DNA of 64,000 nucleotides, taken from Hofstenia miamia (Eukaryota > Xenacoelomorpha > Acoela > Hofsteniidae). The notes below the pieces were generated by a model that saw nothing but the letters and a program-made list of their open reading frames with translations, made no database searches and was not told the origin of the DNA. Shown here piece by piece: positions 1 through 11,300 of this stretch (within the stretch, counting starts at the first letter, position 1; every line of letters starts with the position of its first letter). The stretch covers positions 716,429 through 780,428 of the forward strand of contig CABFPE010000118.1 of the NCBI GenBank assembly GCA_900660155.1. Direction: 5' to 3'. The position numbers were made by a program, and so were the translations under genes.

Positions 1-488
1 ACGAACATCGCTTCGGCGCTCGACCATAGTCCTCAGTAGCAGAGATGAGTCCAACAGTTATCTAAATACTTTTTAGTTAGTTGTTTTCTAACATTAATAG
101 GTTATTATAGCTTGTTATGCCTCTTAATATTACTTTGTTTCAGATCAGACCGATAACAACTGTGTCCATCAGGCATACAACATTGACTGATATACGAACA
201 TCGCTTCGGCGCTCAACCATAGTCCTCAGTAGCAGAGATGAGTCCAACAGTTATCTAAATACTTTTTAGTTAGTTGTTTTCTAACATTAATAGGTTATTA
301 TAGCTTGTTATGCCTCTTAATATTACTTTGTTTCAGATCAGACCGATAACAACTGTGTCCATCAGGCATACAACATTGACTGATATACGAACATCGCTTC
401 AGCGCTCGACCATAGTCCTCAGTAGCAGAGATGAGTCCAACAGTTATCTAAATACTTTTTAGTTAGTTGTTTTCTAACATTAATAGGT
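1..488. repeat. Tandem array, 193-bp unit, about 2.5 copies
   Basis: Units begin at 1, 194 and 387 with the same start (acgaacatcgcttcggcgct, with single-base variants) and repeat at an exact 193-bp period. The third copy stops at about 488, where unrelated sequence begins. The copies differ by only a few substitutions, so the array is young or kept uniform. The window starts at or inside the array, so the true copy number is unknown. No long reading frame lies in the unit. It could be a satellite or the internal tandem part of a transposon. Confidence 0.95.
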
Positions 489-1797
489 CTCCCTGGTATT
501 GGTAACCTCCTTAAATCAATCATGTTGGAATCATTAGTTATCTGAGTTGTATAGTATAAATAGACTCAAAATAAAATCAAATCGTTCGAAATGGTTAGCT
601 TCACGACTGCACAGAACAATATATTCATAAGAAAGAGTATCGATTTTAAACAGAGTGCACTTTGTAGTTATGAATAACCTAAGACCTACCTCAGCTCAAG
701 GAATTTTAGATTTCGACCACTGGTGAAGTTATTTCAAAAAGTTATTAATATATCATTGATATATTTATATTTTGAATTGAAGTATTTTTTCAACTCGCTT
801 GCAACGTTTTAAAACATACTTTCTGAGAATCAATGATTAAAAATTTTGAATAGGGTTGGCAAACAATGCTTTTACAGACAGAACGTTCTAAACGTTTAAG
901 ACAATGTTTCTTTTTATTTTAGACAGAACTTAGCCTTCAAGTTGCTCACATTTTGTTCAAAACATATTTTTGCAGACATTTAGGTATGATCAGTTACTCA
1001 AAGTTTGATGAAAATAATGTTTGAAATAAGAATGCCTTTAAACATTGATTCAAAAATTTGAAATTTACTTAAGTCAAAGTTTGATTTGAAATTTGCAAGT
1101 TTAAAAATTTGATTTCAAGTTTGATGTATCTTAGAAATGCATATTTATAAGACTTTGAGTAGAAATTAAATATGCATATAGAAATACCAATGAGGTAGGC
1201 TCAAATCTACATGTGCAGATCTTAATTATACTTTCTGTATTCAATGAAGTATATACTAGAACATACATAGTTCATTCTCTGTATAGAATAAAGAATAAGA
1301 TTATTGTACTTATTACATAAAGACATCTAATTTGTAGTAAATGCCATCTCATTTTTAAAAATGTTGAAATTGCCCATTTAATTATTCCAGGTAAATCAAT
1401 AAAACAGGAAATAATTTATTCTCAATTTATGTTGTGTAGCTTCATGTTATTTTTGAATCTGTTATTTTGTTTTTCAAAACAGTCAGGTAGATGACACTAT
1501 AGAAACAACTTTTTAAATAAAATTGATTATTTTCAAAATATGGGACTAGATTTTTGACGGGAGAGTGATAAGCACCGAACGGAATGGAACAAAAGTAGAC
1601 GTGCTCGGTACGGCACCGGGGTGGAAATTCTGTCCCGTTTCCAACTCTGAGCATGGTAGCTTTTTTATTTGTGTTATAAATTGTTCTCTTGGAACAAATT
1701 ACGTCTGAATTGGCGCAGATAAAAAATAATGCTGATTAATTTTGTATTCAAGATAAAAAAATTATGTTATAAATTACTGAAATAAAAAATACGAATT
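489..1797. other. AT-rich stretch downstream of the channel gene, no gene seen
   Basis: I see no supported coding region here. A short GC-richer patch at about 1550-1650 ends in the complement of CAGAGTTGGAAACGGGAC, which looks like one terminus of a hAT-type element, but I could not find its partner end or a target duplication. Confidence 0.5.
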
Positions 1798-2312
1798 TTA
1801 ATCTCTACATTTTATTTTATATGTGTAGTAAATCATAGCACTTAATTGAAATCCAAAATACACTATTGCCGAATTTCGATCGATCACCTGGCATACATTG
1901 AACCATTTTAATCTCGTCATTTCAGAAAATTCACTTTCGAACTTTTCATTTTCTTGAATGGCAAAAGACTCTAGCCTTTCAGCGGCGCGAATGCATCTGT
2001 TGGGCTTCTTAATTTTAACATTGTTGGCCAAAACAATGGATTGCGAATCTACTCGAACATCCAGTCCATTGATTCCTGATATCCCTACAAGGAAAGCTAA
2101 TTTGTCTATAATGCGGAAAAGAATGGGGTGGTTGACTGGTGGATCGGCGGGAGACTCGTAAAATTTGTAAAACAGGCTGAGATTCAATGCTGTAACTATT
2201 ATGGCACACGCTGTGGAAGAAATGCTAACAATATAGAATTCTGAAATGAGAGGAAATGTTGTGGATGACGTAGGTACTAAAAGTGATACCACGTGTAGAT
2301 TTAGACAATAAG
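1798..2312 (-). CDS. Channel gene exon 4: M2-M3, cytoplasmic loop, M4 and stop
   Basis: The acceptor GTATTTAG|CT lies at 2312; its two bases complete codon 317 (Ala) across the junction. The M2 remainder ends LLVP, the Pro aligning with the 23' Pro before M3. PTSSTTFPLI matches the family's PxTSxxxPLI. M3 follows at about 341-364, then YESPADPP, an 84-residue loop (about 369-452) with a short charged helix-like part (AIQENEKFESEF), and VIDRN leading into M4. The protein ends KIKCRD and the stop codon is 1800-1798. The loop shows no clear signature of any named subunit class. Confidence 0.92.
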
Positions 2313-5300
2313 CTAAATACAGTAATCAGTTAAATTTTATATTATTTTTCTTCATTTAATAGTCTTGCATACATTTCTAGAAACTGAACGAAAATTATGA
2401 TAAAAATTTACTTAAAATTTGAATAAAAAATGAATTTAACATTATTTAATTCTGAGTTGTAATATAAAAAATCGTTTAGACTTTTATCATTTACATGTTA
2501 CTTTACATGATTCCACTCCAAGTTTTGTTAAATTGAATATTCGGTTTAGATATACATAATGCATTAAGTATTCAAAAGATGCATAAAATGCGAAAAAGCA
2601 GAAAATCTTCAGTTTCTCTTGAAGAATAAGACTATAGTAGTGGCTTGGAAACGAAAAAAAGATACTTAGCCAGGGCAAGTTTATGTGCCAGTATCACCCA
2701 TATTAATTTCAAAGTTGAACACTACCTTCAATAAATAAGCTTAGTATATCTTAACGCCTATTATTCGGTTTTGGTAGAACTAAGTAGCTTCTATTTTGAT
2801 TTTGAACAGTAATGACTTGATGTCAATTTAAATATTTTCTAAATTTATAATGTAAATCGATATGTTTTATTATAATAACAAATTCAGATACTCATCTTAG
2901 CCAACTCTACTTCAACTGGTAATAAAGAAGAAACTTAATTGAATGTCAGGTTTTTCTACATCGAAATTTGACATGATATTATTGAATAAAACCGAAAAGA
3001 GGGTTATAAATTGAAATTTTCAACTTCCATTTATAGATTCGAGCAAACACTTAATGCTTAGTTCACAAGTTTTTTGGATACCAAGAGACTCATAGCAAAG
3101 AATCCGTAGAAAAGGTGAATATTAGACTGTTTCACATATGATGTGATCAAAGGGCGGAAATGATGTTGAAACTATCCTAAATAGGTCAAGTATAGTAAGT
3201 ACTGTTTTGTATGTAGAGCAGATTACTCCATCTTTCGAGATTTCTGCAATAATTTTAAATAACATATTTAGACTCTTTAAGAACATATTTGAACTCTTTA
3301 AGAAGCAATTCAGAAACATTTGCAAAAATATCAAAACTTTTCCGGGATTCAAAATGTCGAAATAATTATTTGCATTTTCTAATGGGCCAAGTGGTGAAAC
3401 GTTTCCTACTTTGTGTATGTATTCAGATGCGTCCTTCGGCAATCCTAGTTGGGAAGGTTCGATAATTTTTTTGGCAGCGATTTAATTGAATGGTCTTCTA
3501 GGAAGTTAAGACGCATATCACGAAGTGCCGAAACAATAGCACTAGTGGATAATGTTGACCTACTATATTATATTCGTCATATGCTACAATCTGTAATTGG
3601 GTGTTCTCAAATATTACTTCCAGTTGATATTTACACTGACAGTCAGTCTCTATTTAATGGTGTTCATTCTGGATCCGCCCTACTTGAAAAACGACTAGCA
3701 ATTGATTGTAATTATATAAGAGAAGGTATTAAACGAGAAGTTTACAAACTTCATCATATCCCTGGTGACAAGATGATTGCCGACAGTTTAACCAAATCTA
3801 AAGGCAATTCTAATTTACTTCAACTTTTATGGAAGAGCCATTCTTGAATAGAAAACTGGGAATGTGATAATCAATGAAATACCAGTAATTTAGTAAATAT
3901 AATGTAATACCTAAATGTTTATTTGAATTTATTGTTAATTCAGTTTTTAAACATACTATCTAAAACATAGTTTGTTTTATGTTATTTCCTGATTATGTTG
4001 GGAGGTATTGATTATTTTACAATTTAGACTCTTTAAGAACATATTTAAACTCTTTAAGAATCGAGTAGTAAGATCAGTATTACAGAACACTGGCGAGATT
4101 TAGGTGACTGAGAATAAATTTTCAGCTTTGTGTTTTGTAAAAATTGCTTTGATAAATTGCATGGTTCTCTTGTTATCCCAACCAATTTTAATATGTGACA
4201 GAATATTTTAATTTAAGTGACTATTAAATACAAAAAAATTGAAGAATATGTTATGTAGTGCCCTCGCAGTAAGCACTGGGAACATAGTGGCAATATGACC
4301 TCTAAATAGGCTAAGAGTTATTTGGATATCTCAAAGATAATCTTTGCTATTAAACTTCAGCATGTAGCATACTTACCTAAGAAGACACTGATTTCCAGTT
4401 TCATCTTCTGCTTATTCTTGTTTGAATTGAAAAAAGCTAATATTCCAAGTAGAGACAGAAGAAGATTCGGCATAATGATAATCCGTTCGTAGAAATCCGA
4501 CTTTCTGCGAAAAGTAAAAGTGAATATCAAATCCGCGTACTCCAGTTTACCCAATAGATCGAAGTAAACACTAAATTCATAATGGATATTATTAGTTAAC
4601 TTAATATTAACGGTACATTCATTCTTCAATGTTTTTGGCGTTTTGGGTTCTTTCCACACCCACTTGGAAAGCGGAAAATTAAATTATTGATGAAAATTAG
4701 TATTTTGGGAACAAAATGTGGAAATGCAAAGTACCAATATATAAGGATTTATTGCATAGGTTTATGATGAAATTATGAGGTCTATGAAAATTTGCAGTTA
4801 CACAAGACCCAGCGCAAAATATTTCAATACAGAACTATCACTACAAAACTTCAAATGAAAACTTTTTCAAATTAGTTATATATTAGTAATTTGGAAATTA
4901 TGGAAACTACAAAAATTGTGGCAAAAATGTTAGACCAGGGAGTAATAGGAGGTAGTAGCTTCAAGTCATACTTTTTTACTTAATGGCACCAAATTTTACT
5001 TAATTTTCCTAGGTAAGACCCATTAGGTTCACTATGTGATAGGAGCATTCCCTACAAAAACTGAAAACCCTGGTAACAATCCTAGCTCCTTACAAATGCA
5101 TTTGTAATCTTAAATCTGAATCAATGTTTTATTCTACTGTTCAGAATATTTTTATTGAATCGTAAATAATTTCCTATGAGCGACGTCAAATGCTCCAACA
5201 AATATTGTTGATCTCCCTTAAATGTAAAATTGTCAAGGCATTTCTCTTTCTATGCCTGCAATGTAAACCTCGCATATTTGAAATATCAATTCAATAATAA

Positions 5301-8300
5301 ATATTATTAAGTTGTGCAAAACAGTGTAATAAATATATTGATGGAAAACAAAGAATACTATAGGAAGCAGGACATTTAAATTTTCTTTCTACATCAAATA
5401 TATCACAAATTTTAATCAAACCTTTGTCAAAGGAATTTCTTTTTGGCTTACATAAAGAATTTTCAAGTACATATGCATATATCCATATGTCTTTAAATTT
5501 AAAAGAGTTTTAATTTATCATTTCATTGATCAAAGTTTCAAAATTGAAATATTGACCTAATTTTACAACATCAAACAAATTTGCTATAAATAATTCCAGT
5601 CTTTTGCTGCCACTTTTGGGTTACCTTAGCCCTATTCGACTAGAGATTGCTCTGCGACTCAGGCCTGGCAAAATTTCCACCTCCATACCTAAATCTGGAT
5701 TGGATTATGACATTAAAAAACTTTCCACAAATATTCTTCCTATCAACACTACCAATTTATAATTTAAAAAAAATGTGATACCATTATTTTTTGACGTCAA
5801 CAAGTTTAAAAATGTAGGGATTTATTAAAGTAACTAAATAATGCGCTTAGCATTTGGAAATGATAGAATTCATTAGAATTCTTAACTTATCCAATATAAT
5901 TTTCTTGCTTTTACATACTTTTTACACACAAACAATAATTATACGCTTTGCAAAAATTGGAAGACTATCCCTGATTGAAAGGCAATATCATGCATAAAAT
6001 GGACAGATATTTAGAAAATTTGTACTTGAAGGTAATAATTCTCAATCAAATTTAAGAAATGGTGCTAAATTACCACTGTGAAAGCTCCTAAAAACTTTTT
6101 TTAGAAATAATCAAAAGATTAATAGAGAGAGGAAATCTTCCCCTTGGTCGAATAGAATTATGAAAGGTGGTAATTTTATGTAGCATTTACAAAAGAGATG
6201 TGCCCAGGAATGTTTTCTTGAGGAGGACAAGCTTTTAAACTGCGCATAGGACACCTTACTGTAAACTATTTTCTAATTATATGTCTTTCAAATAAATAAG
6301 CCTAATTCATTTGAGGATAAATATTAATCTATGACCAGGTATAGAAGCAAAGGATCAATTATGTCATCAATAAAAAGAAACAATTCTCTGTGAACCTGAA
6401 TCAAGAGAATTTCCTTTAAATGATCTTGTTCATAAGCTGCCCATGATGACTTTAAAGAAGCAAATGGTTGTATACACAGTTTTGACCAATTAGAAATGTG
6501 GAATTCTTGGAATATTTACATATCAATTGATGAATGCACTCTCATATCATGGTGAGCACTTGTGCTAAATAATATTTGAAAATATTATTTCTTTAATTAA
6601 AATTTCGTTTTCTTAAACATTTACTTTTCCCATACTGAAGCTTTAGATCTAATTCGTAGAGGAGCAAGAAATAACCTCACCTACATTTTTCATTTATTAG
6701 GCACTCTATGTTCAAAATCAGAATTTTGCATTTTTTTATTATTTCTGTTAAGTTTCGGATCACTACAACTAACAATTATTACTTTGCAAAATTTTGCATG
6801 GTATAAGTCAAAATTACGTTTCCCCATTAAATATTGGTTTGCTTGTCCATCTAGAAATTTTAAAAGAAATCTTCTTTAATGGTATAATTGTTTCACGGGA
6901 GGTTCCCTCTACGCATTCCTATATGCCTGTTTTGGCTAAAAACCTAAGTTAATGTCCTGGACATTCAACTTTATACCTATGAAATACATTATCCTGGATT
7001 TATATTTTGCTGAAAGCTAATAGTAAAATTTTGGTTAATTGCTATTATTAAATTATTTCGAAAACACTTCAAAGTCGAAGAACGAACCTGATAACCTAAC
7101 CTAATCGTTGACAACGTTAATAAATTTTTATTAGTAAACTTATTACGCCATTTGGAATTTAATAACCGATAATTGAATTTTACATCTACAGTAAATAGTT
7201 GTCAATTTGTAAATGGCATGCATTAAGTTTGCAATTTTCCAAACAAATATTATTGCTTAAAATCAAAGTAATTAGTGGCGCATTTTCAAGAAAAACATTA
7301 AAATTGAAATGTTCAACGTCCTAACAAACCGAAATTATTATTCTCAGGAAAATTTGAATATTTTGAAGGATTTATAAAACCTTTGTACGAAAATTTTTCT
7401 ATATTAATGCAGAGTAGGTTGACATAATAATTATGGTGTTGGTAGTGGTTCCTAAGGATGATTATGTTGTTCACTAAGAATTCTATTCTTAGATCTCATA
7501 AAATGATTATATAATTCTCAAAATTGGGCAAGAAATATTTCATTAACCATTGAACGAACTACATGAAAAAATCAAGTTTCAGTGCTATCAGTCATTAACT
7601 CAAATGGCATTTGACTGCGCTCAGATTACCAAGGAAATGTTACGCTCAATTGACAAGAGTAACCCTTTGATTCTGATTTCTTAAACAAAATTTGATCCTT
7701 AATATTAGAACCTTGACAATGCTCCCATGTTTGTTTAACTGATTTGAAATTCTAAATTCCATACCCTACTATTAAGACTAATTGCAAAAAACTTATTCCT
7801 TATATATATATATATATATATATATAGTAGGCTGCAAATTATTAGTCACCCCCTCAAAATTTTGTGTTTTTAGTGTTTATAGGCCAAAAACTTCTATTTA
7901 TCCCCCTATAGGCGATTTAAAATTAACCTGTGCAGGAATGTTGTGTTTCTTACCAAATATCTATCATTATTAAACATTCATCACTTTAGACACAAGGATC
8001 TTGCAAAAGCATATATTTAATACATACATATATGAAATAGTTGGATATTTTATTTTACAGTACAAATGTCAAAATAATTTCAATGTGAGTCAATAATTTG
8101 TATTGCTACCTTTTGCCTCAATGAGTGCCTTCTATCGTGCTGGCAAGGAGGCAATTAACTTCTGACAGGTTTCTGTCAGTGTGGTATCTGTAAACCCGAC
8201 TTATTATTTGAAGGCTGCCAGCACCCTTTGAGCATATTACCGACCACATCATTACCTTTGTTGGATGCTTTACAGTTGACGTATTGGATATAGGCGGTTC

Positions 8301-11300
8301 CTGTTAATACCATATTCGAGGAGCAGATGCTATTTGACAGATGAATGTGGACTAGAGGTCGACGGTAAACCGAACCGAAACCGCGGTTTTCACACAGACC
8401 GAAACCGAACTGACTCATTTTCACTAGCACGGTTTCAAACGGTTTTTAATGACTGGTAATTTCGCATTTCTTAGACAACGATTTAACCTTGGTTTCTGCT
8501 ATAATTTTGCAAACTTTAGGAGCACCATCCTGCTTTATGGAGAGAACTAGTCTCTGGTGTCGATGCTTCTTCTCTCATTAAGACTAAGAAAAACTTGAAA
8601 TTAATCTTGTAAACCCATAAGAAAATATAGCTTCGAAATTATATGTTTTATTACAGAACAAAACCGAAACCGAACCGAAACCGCGTTTTTGCACCAAATC
8701 CAATCCGATCCGAACCGAAGTTAAAATTTCAAAACCGTAGACCACTAATTTGGACTCATTTGAGAAGCAGACATTGGCCCAATCCAGATGGTTCTTGTGC
8801 ATTGTGGCCGTCAGGCAAGGCTTTCAGACTGATTTAACACATCTGGCACCTCGTTCCTTCAATCTGCACCTCACATTGTCCTTAGAGACGTTGACACCTG
8901 CATATTTCAAATTGGGAGCAAGACGATGAGATTAGTTCAGCAGATTTTCCAGTGCTTGATGGGGAATAAATCGGTCTGTAGTAGCAGAAGTTGCCCTTCT
9001 TCGACCACGTCGGCCGGCACAGAGGCTCGCCGTGCTGCCAGCTTGTCCCATCCGCTGAATAGTTCTCTTGCTCGCCTCCATTTGCGTGGCAGTCTTTTGC
9101 ATTGTGTGCCTGTGTATCTTCAATAGTGCCGGAATAGAAACTGTTTGACTGCGGATACATATCTTGTCTTTCCCATATTGAATTTAATGAAATTTAATGA
9201 ATTGAGTAAATGAATAATACCACAAAAACTGTGATAGCATGTAAATAACGTTGCACAACTATGACAATTGCCTGACATTTCGTAAACCAATTTGAGTGAG
9301 CCATGAGACGAAGTTAGAGGGTGAAACAGATGGATGCAACAGACACACTAGCAGACACACTAATATAAGGAAACAATCAGTAGTGATCGGGCAATGCAAG
9401 CGGCAGTGTTTAATAGAGGGCAATAGTGTGTACATATTTGATAGAGTGAAACATTATTATGTATTATTATGTGGTTGAGGGTAATTATGCATGCATTTTG
9501 GTAAGTATATACATCTGCAAGGTTCTTGTGTCTATAAATTATTTTTGAATCGTATAAAGAGAGATAAACAGAAGTTTATAGCATAAAACACTAAGAAAAA
9601 AAATTTTCAGAGGGTGACTAATAACACAAAACAGTACGTTTTGTAATTGTGGGTAAGGACTATGTAACGATGATGAACCAACAACGTCAATAAAATAAAT
9701 TAGTATTGGTTTGTTGACTACCCCTTTCAGTTTTGCAAACCAGACAAGATAAATTTAGCTTGCGCAGGCTCGTACCAGTAATCTAGCTATCTGCTCGTGA
9801 CCGATGTTAATACGTATCTATATGGCTAAGTTTCATTGCATATAGATTCTGACACAGTGGTATTTCTTGAATACATTAACTTTATTGTGTTTCAGTTATC
9901 ATGCTTTGAGTTGAAATCCTGTTGATGCATTTTGCTATATATGGTGGTGAATTCTCACCAAAGAAATACCGCCGCATTACTACTGACCTATTTAGAAAAC
10001 ACTCTTTCTTATTTTTTAAAATTGCGATTGGAGATCAAGACAAGATCTGAGCACCCCATATTTGCTGCGCAACGTGCTCAAATGGTCTTAAAGATTGGAT
10101 TGTTGGTAAGAGAACATCGATGTTATTTCCTATCCCAATGGTATAGAGATTGCTATTTCTGCTTAATAAATATTACAGGACATAGCACAAAAAGCAAGAA
10201 AACGGCAAGTGGTCGTCGTCCATGCTGGCAGATTACTACTGGATGCTACAAAGGGAATACAGTGATTCCGCACATAAGAGGAAGGAAAGTGCCAAACACA
10301 AATGATGCATTATTATGATGTAAACTTTTGTATATGTGTCGAAATTTGTTTAGCTTCTTAAGAATTTCAGTATTGTGCGTTTAAAAAGCTTTTTTATTTT
10401 TATTTTTATGTTAATCCACAGGGTGTATCAAAGCTAAGGACAATACTATTTTTGTTACTATGCAAATAGTATCTGAAAAATGAAAGAAAATAAGCTGTTT
10501 GATAATTACTCACAACCCCAAAATTAGTAGGACAGTGTAATTTGCGCCCTACTGTATATATATACTGTATAATGTATATATAGCTGCATTTTCAATTGCT
10601 TCTTGTATTTTAGAAATTCTTGTATTTTAGAAAATTCCATCTCAATATATAATGAAAACAGCCTTGAAAACAGGAATTGAATTATGTCCGATTTCTAACC
10701 CCTAACTCATTGCAAGTTATAAGAAATGTATAAATAAAATTAAAATAAACAACAATTACTGGAAAGGTGCATTCACAACAACAACGGCGAAAATCTGGAA
10801 TAATTTACCACAAAATGTACGTAAATCTTTATCATTACAGAAGTTCAAGAAATTGTTAAAAGAAAACCTGCTTGCTAATCAAATTAAATACGGATATTCA
10901 AATAAATTAAATACATTGCGAAAATTTTTATGTTTTTAATTTTATATTTTTAATTCAAATTGATTTTTAATTTTATTGTATTGTAATTTTATTTGTATAT
11001 TTATTGTAAATAGCTTTGTGTGCATTTTTATTATATATTAGTAAGTATGTAATTTGTAAATAATGTATATATATATATATATANNNNNNNNNNNNNNNNN
11101 NNNNNNNNNNNNNNNNNNNNNNNNNNNNNNNNNNNNNNNNNNNNNNNNNNNNNNNNNNNNNNNNNNNNNNNNNNNNNNNNNNNNNNNNNNNNNNNNNNNN
11201 NNNNNNNNNNNNNNNNNNNNNNNNNNNNNNNNNNNNNNNNNNNNNNNNNNNNNNNNNNNNNNNNNNNNNNNNNNNNNNNNNNNNNNNNNNNNNNNNNNNN

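Larger units (their letters stand above)
2313..4376. other. Intron 3 of the channel gene
   Basis: This 2.06-kb intron lies between exon 4 and exon 3 and carries a copia-type remnant on the opposite strand. The remainder is AT-rich sequence without a supported gene. Confidence 0.8.
7827..9634 (-). mobile_element. Tc1-like DNA transposon, degraded, with a nested hAT MITE
   Basis: Inverted ends are visible: the left reads ATTAGTCACCCCCTCAAAATT and the right, in complement, ATTAGTCACCCTCTGAAAATT, continuing into tttttagtgttt on both sides with scattered mismatches. TA dinucleotides flank both ends (7825-7826 and 9635-9636). A decayed Tc1-family transposase runs on the minus strand between them. 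Without the 395-bp insertion at 8353 the element is about 1.4 kb, close to usual Tc1 length. It lies in intron 2 of the channel gene, in the same orientation as that gene. Confidence 0.85.

Noticed and set aside
1-488. Regular repeats as a possible CRISPR array
   Set aside because: The 193-bp unit repeats without variable spacers and the context is eukaryotic.
1540-1650. GC-richer patch ending in CAGAGTTGGAAACGGGAC (complement), hAT-like terminus
   Set aside because: Only one end is visible; no partner end or target duplication was found, so no element is called.
9296-9478. 60-codon open plus frame
   Set aside because: It lies inside the Tc1-like element, near its right end, with no motif; it is chance.
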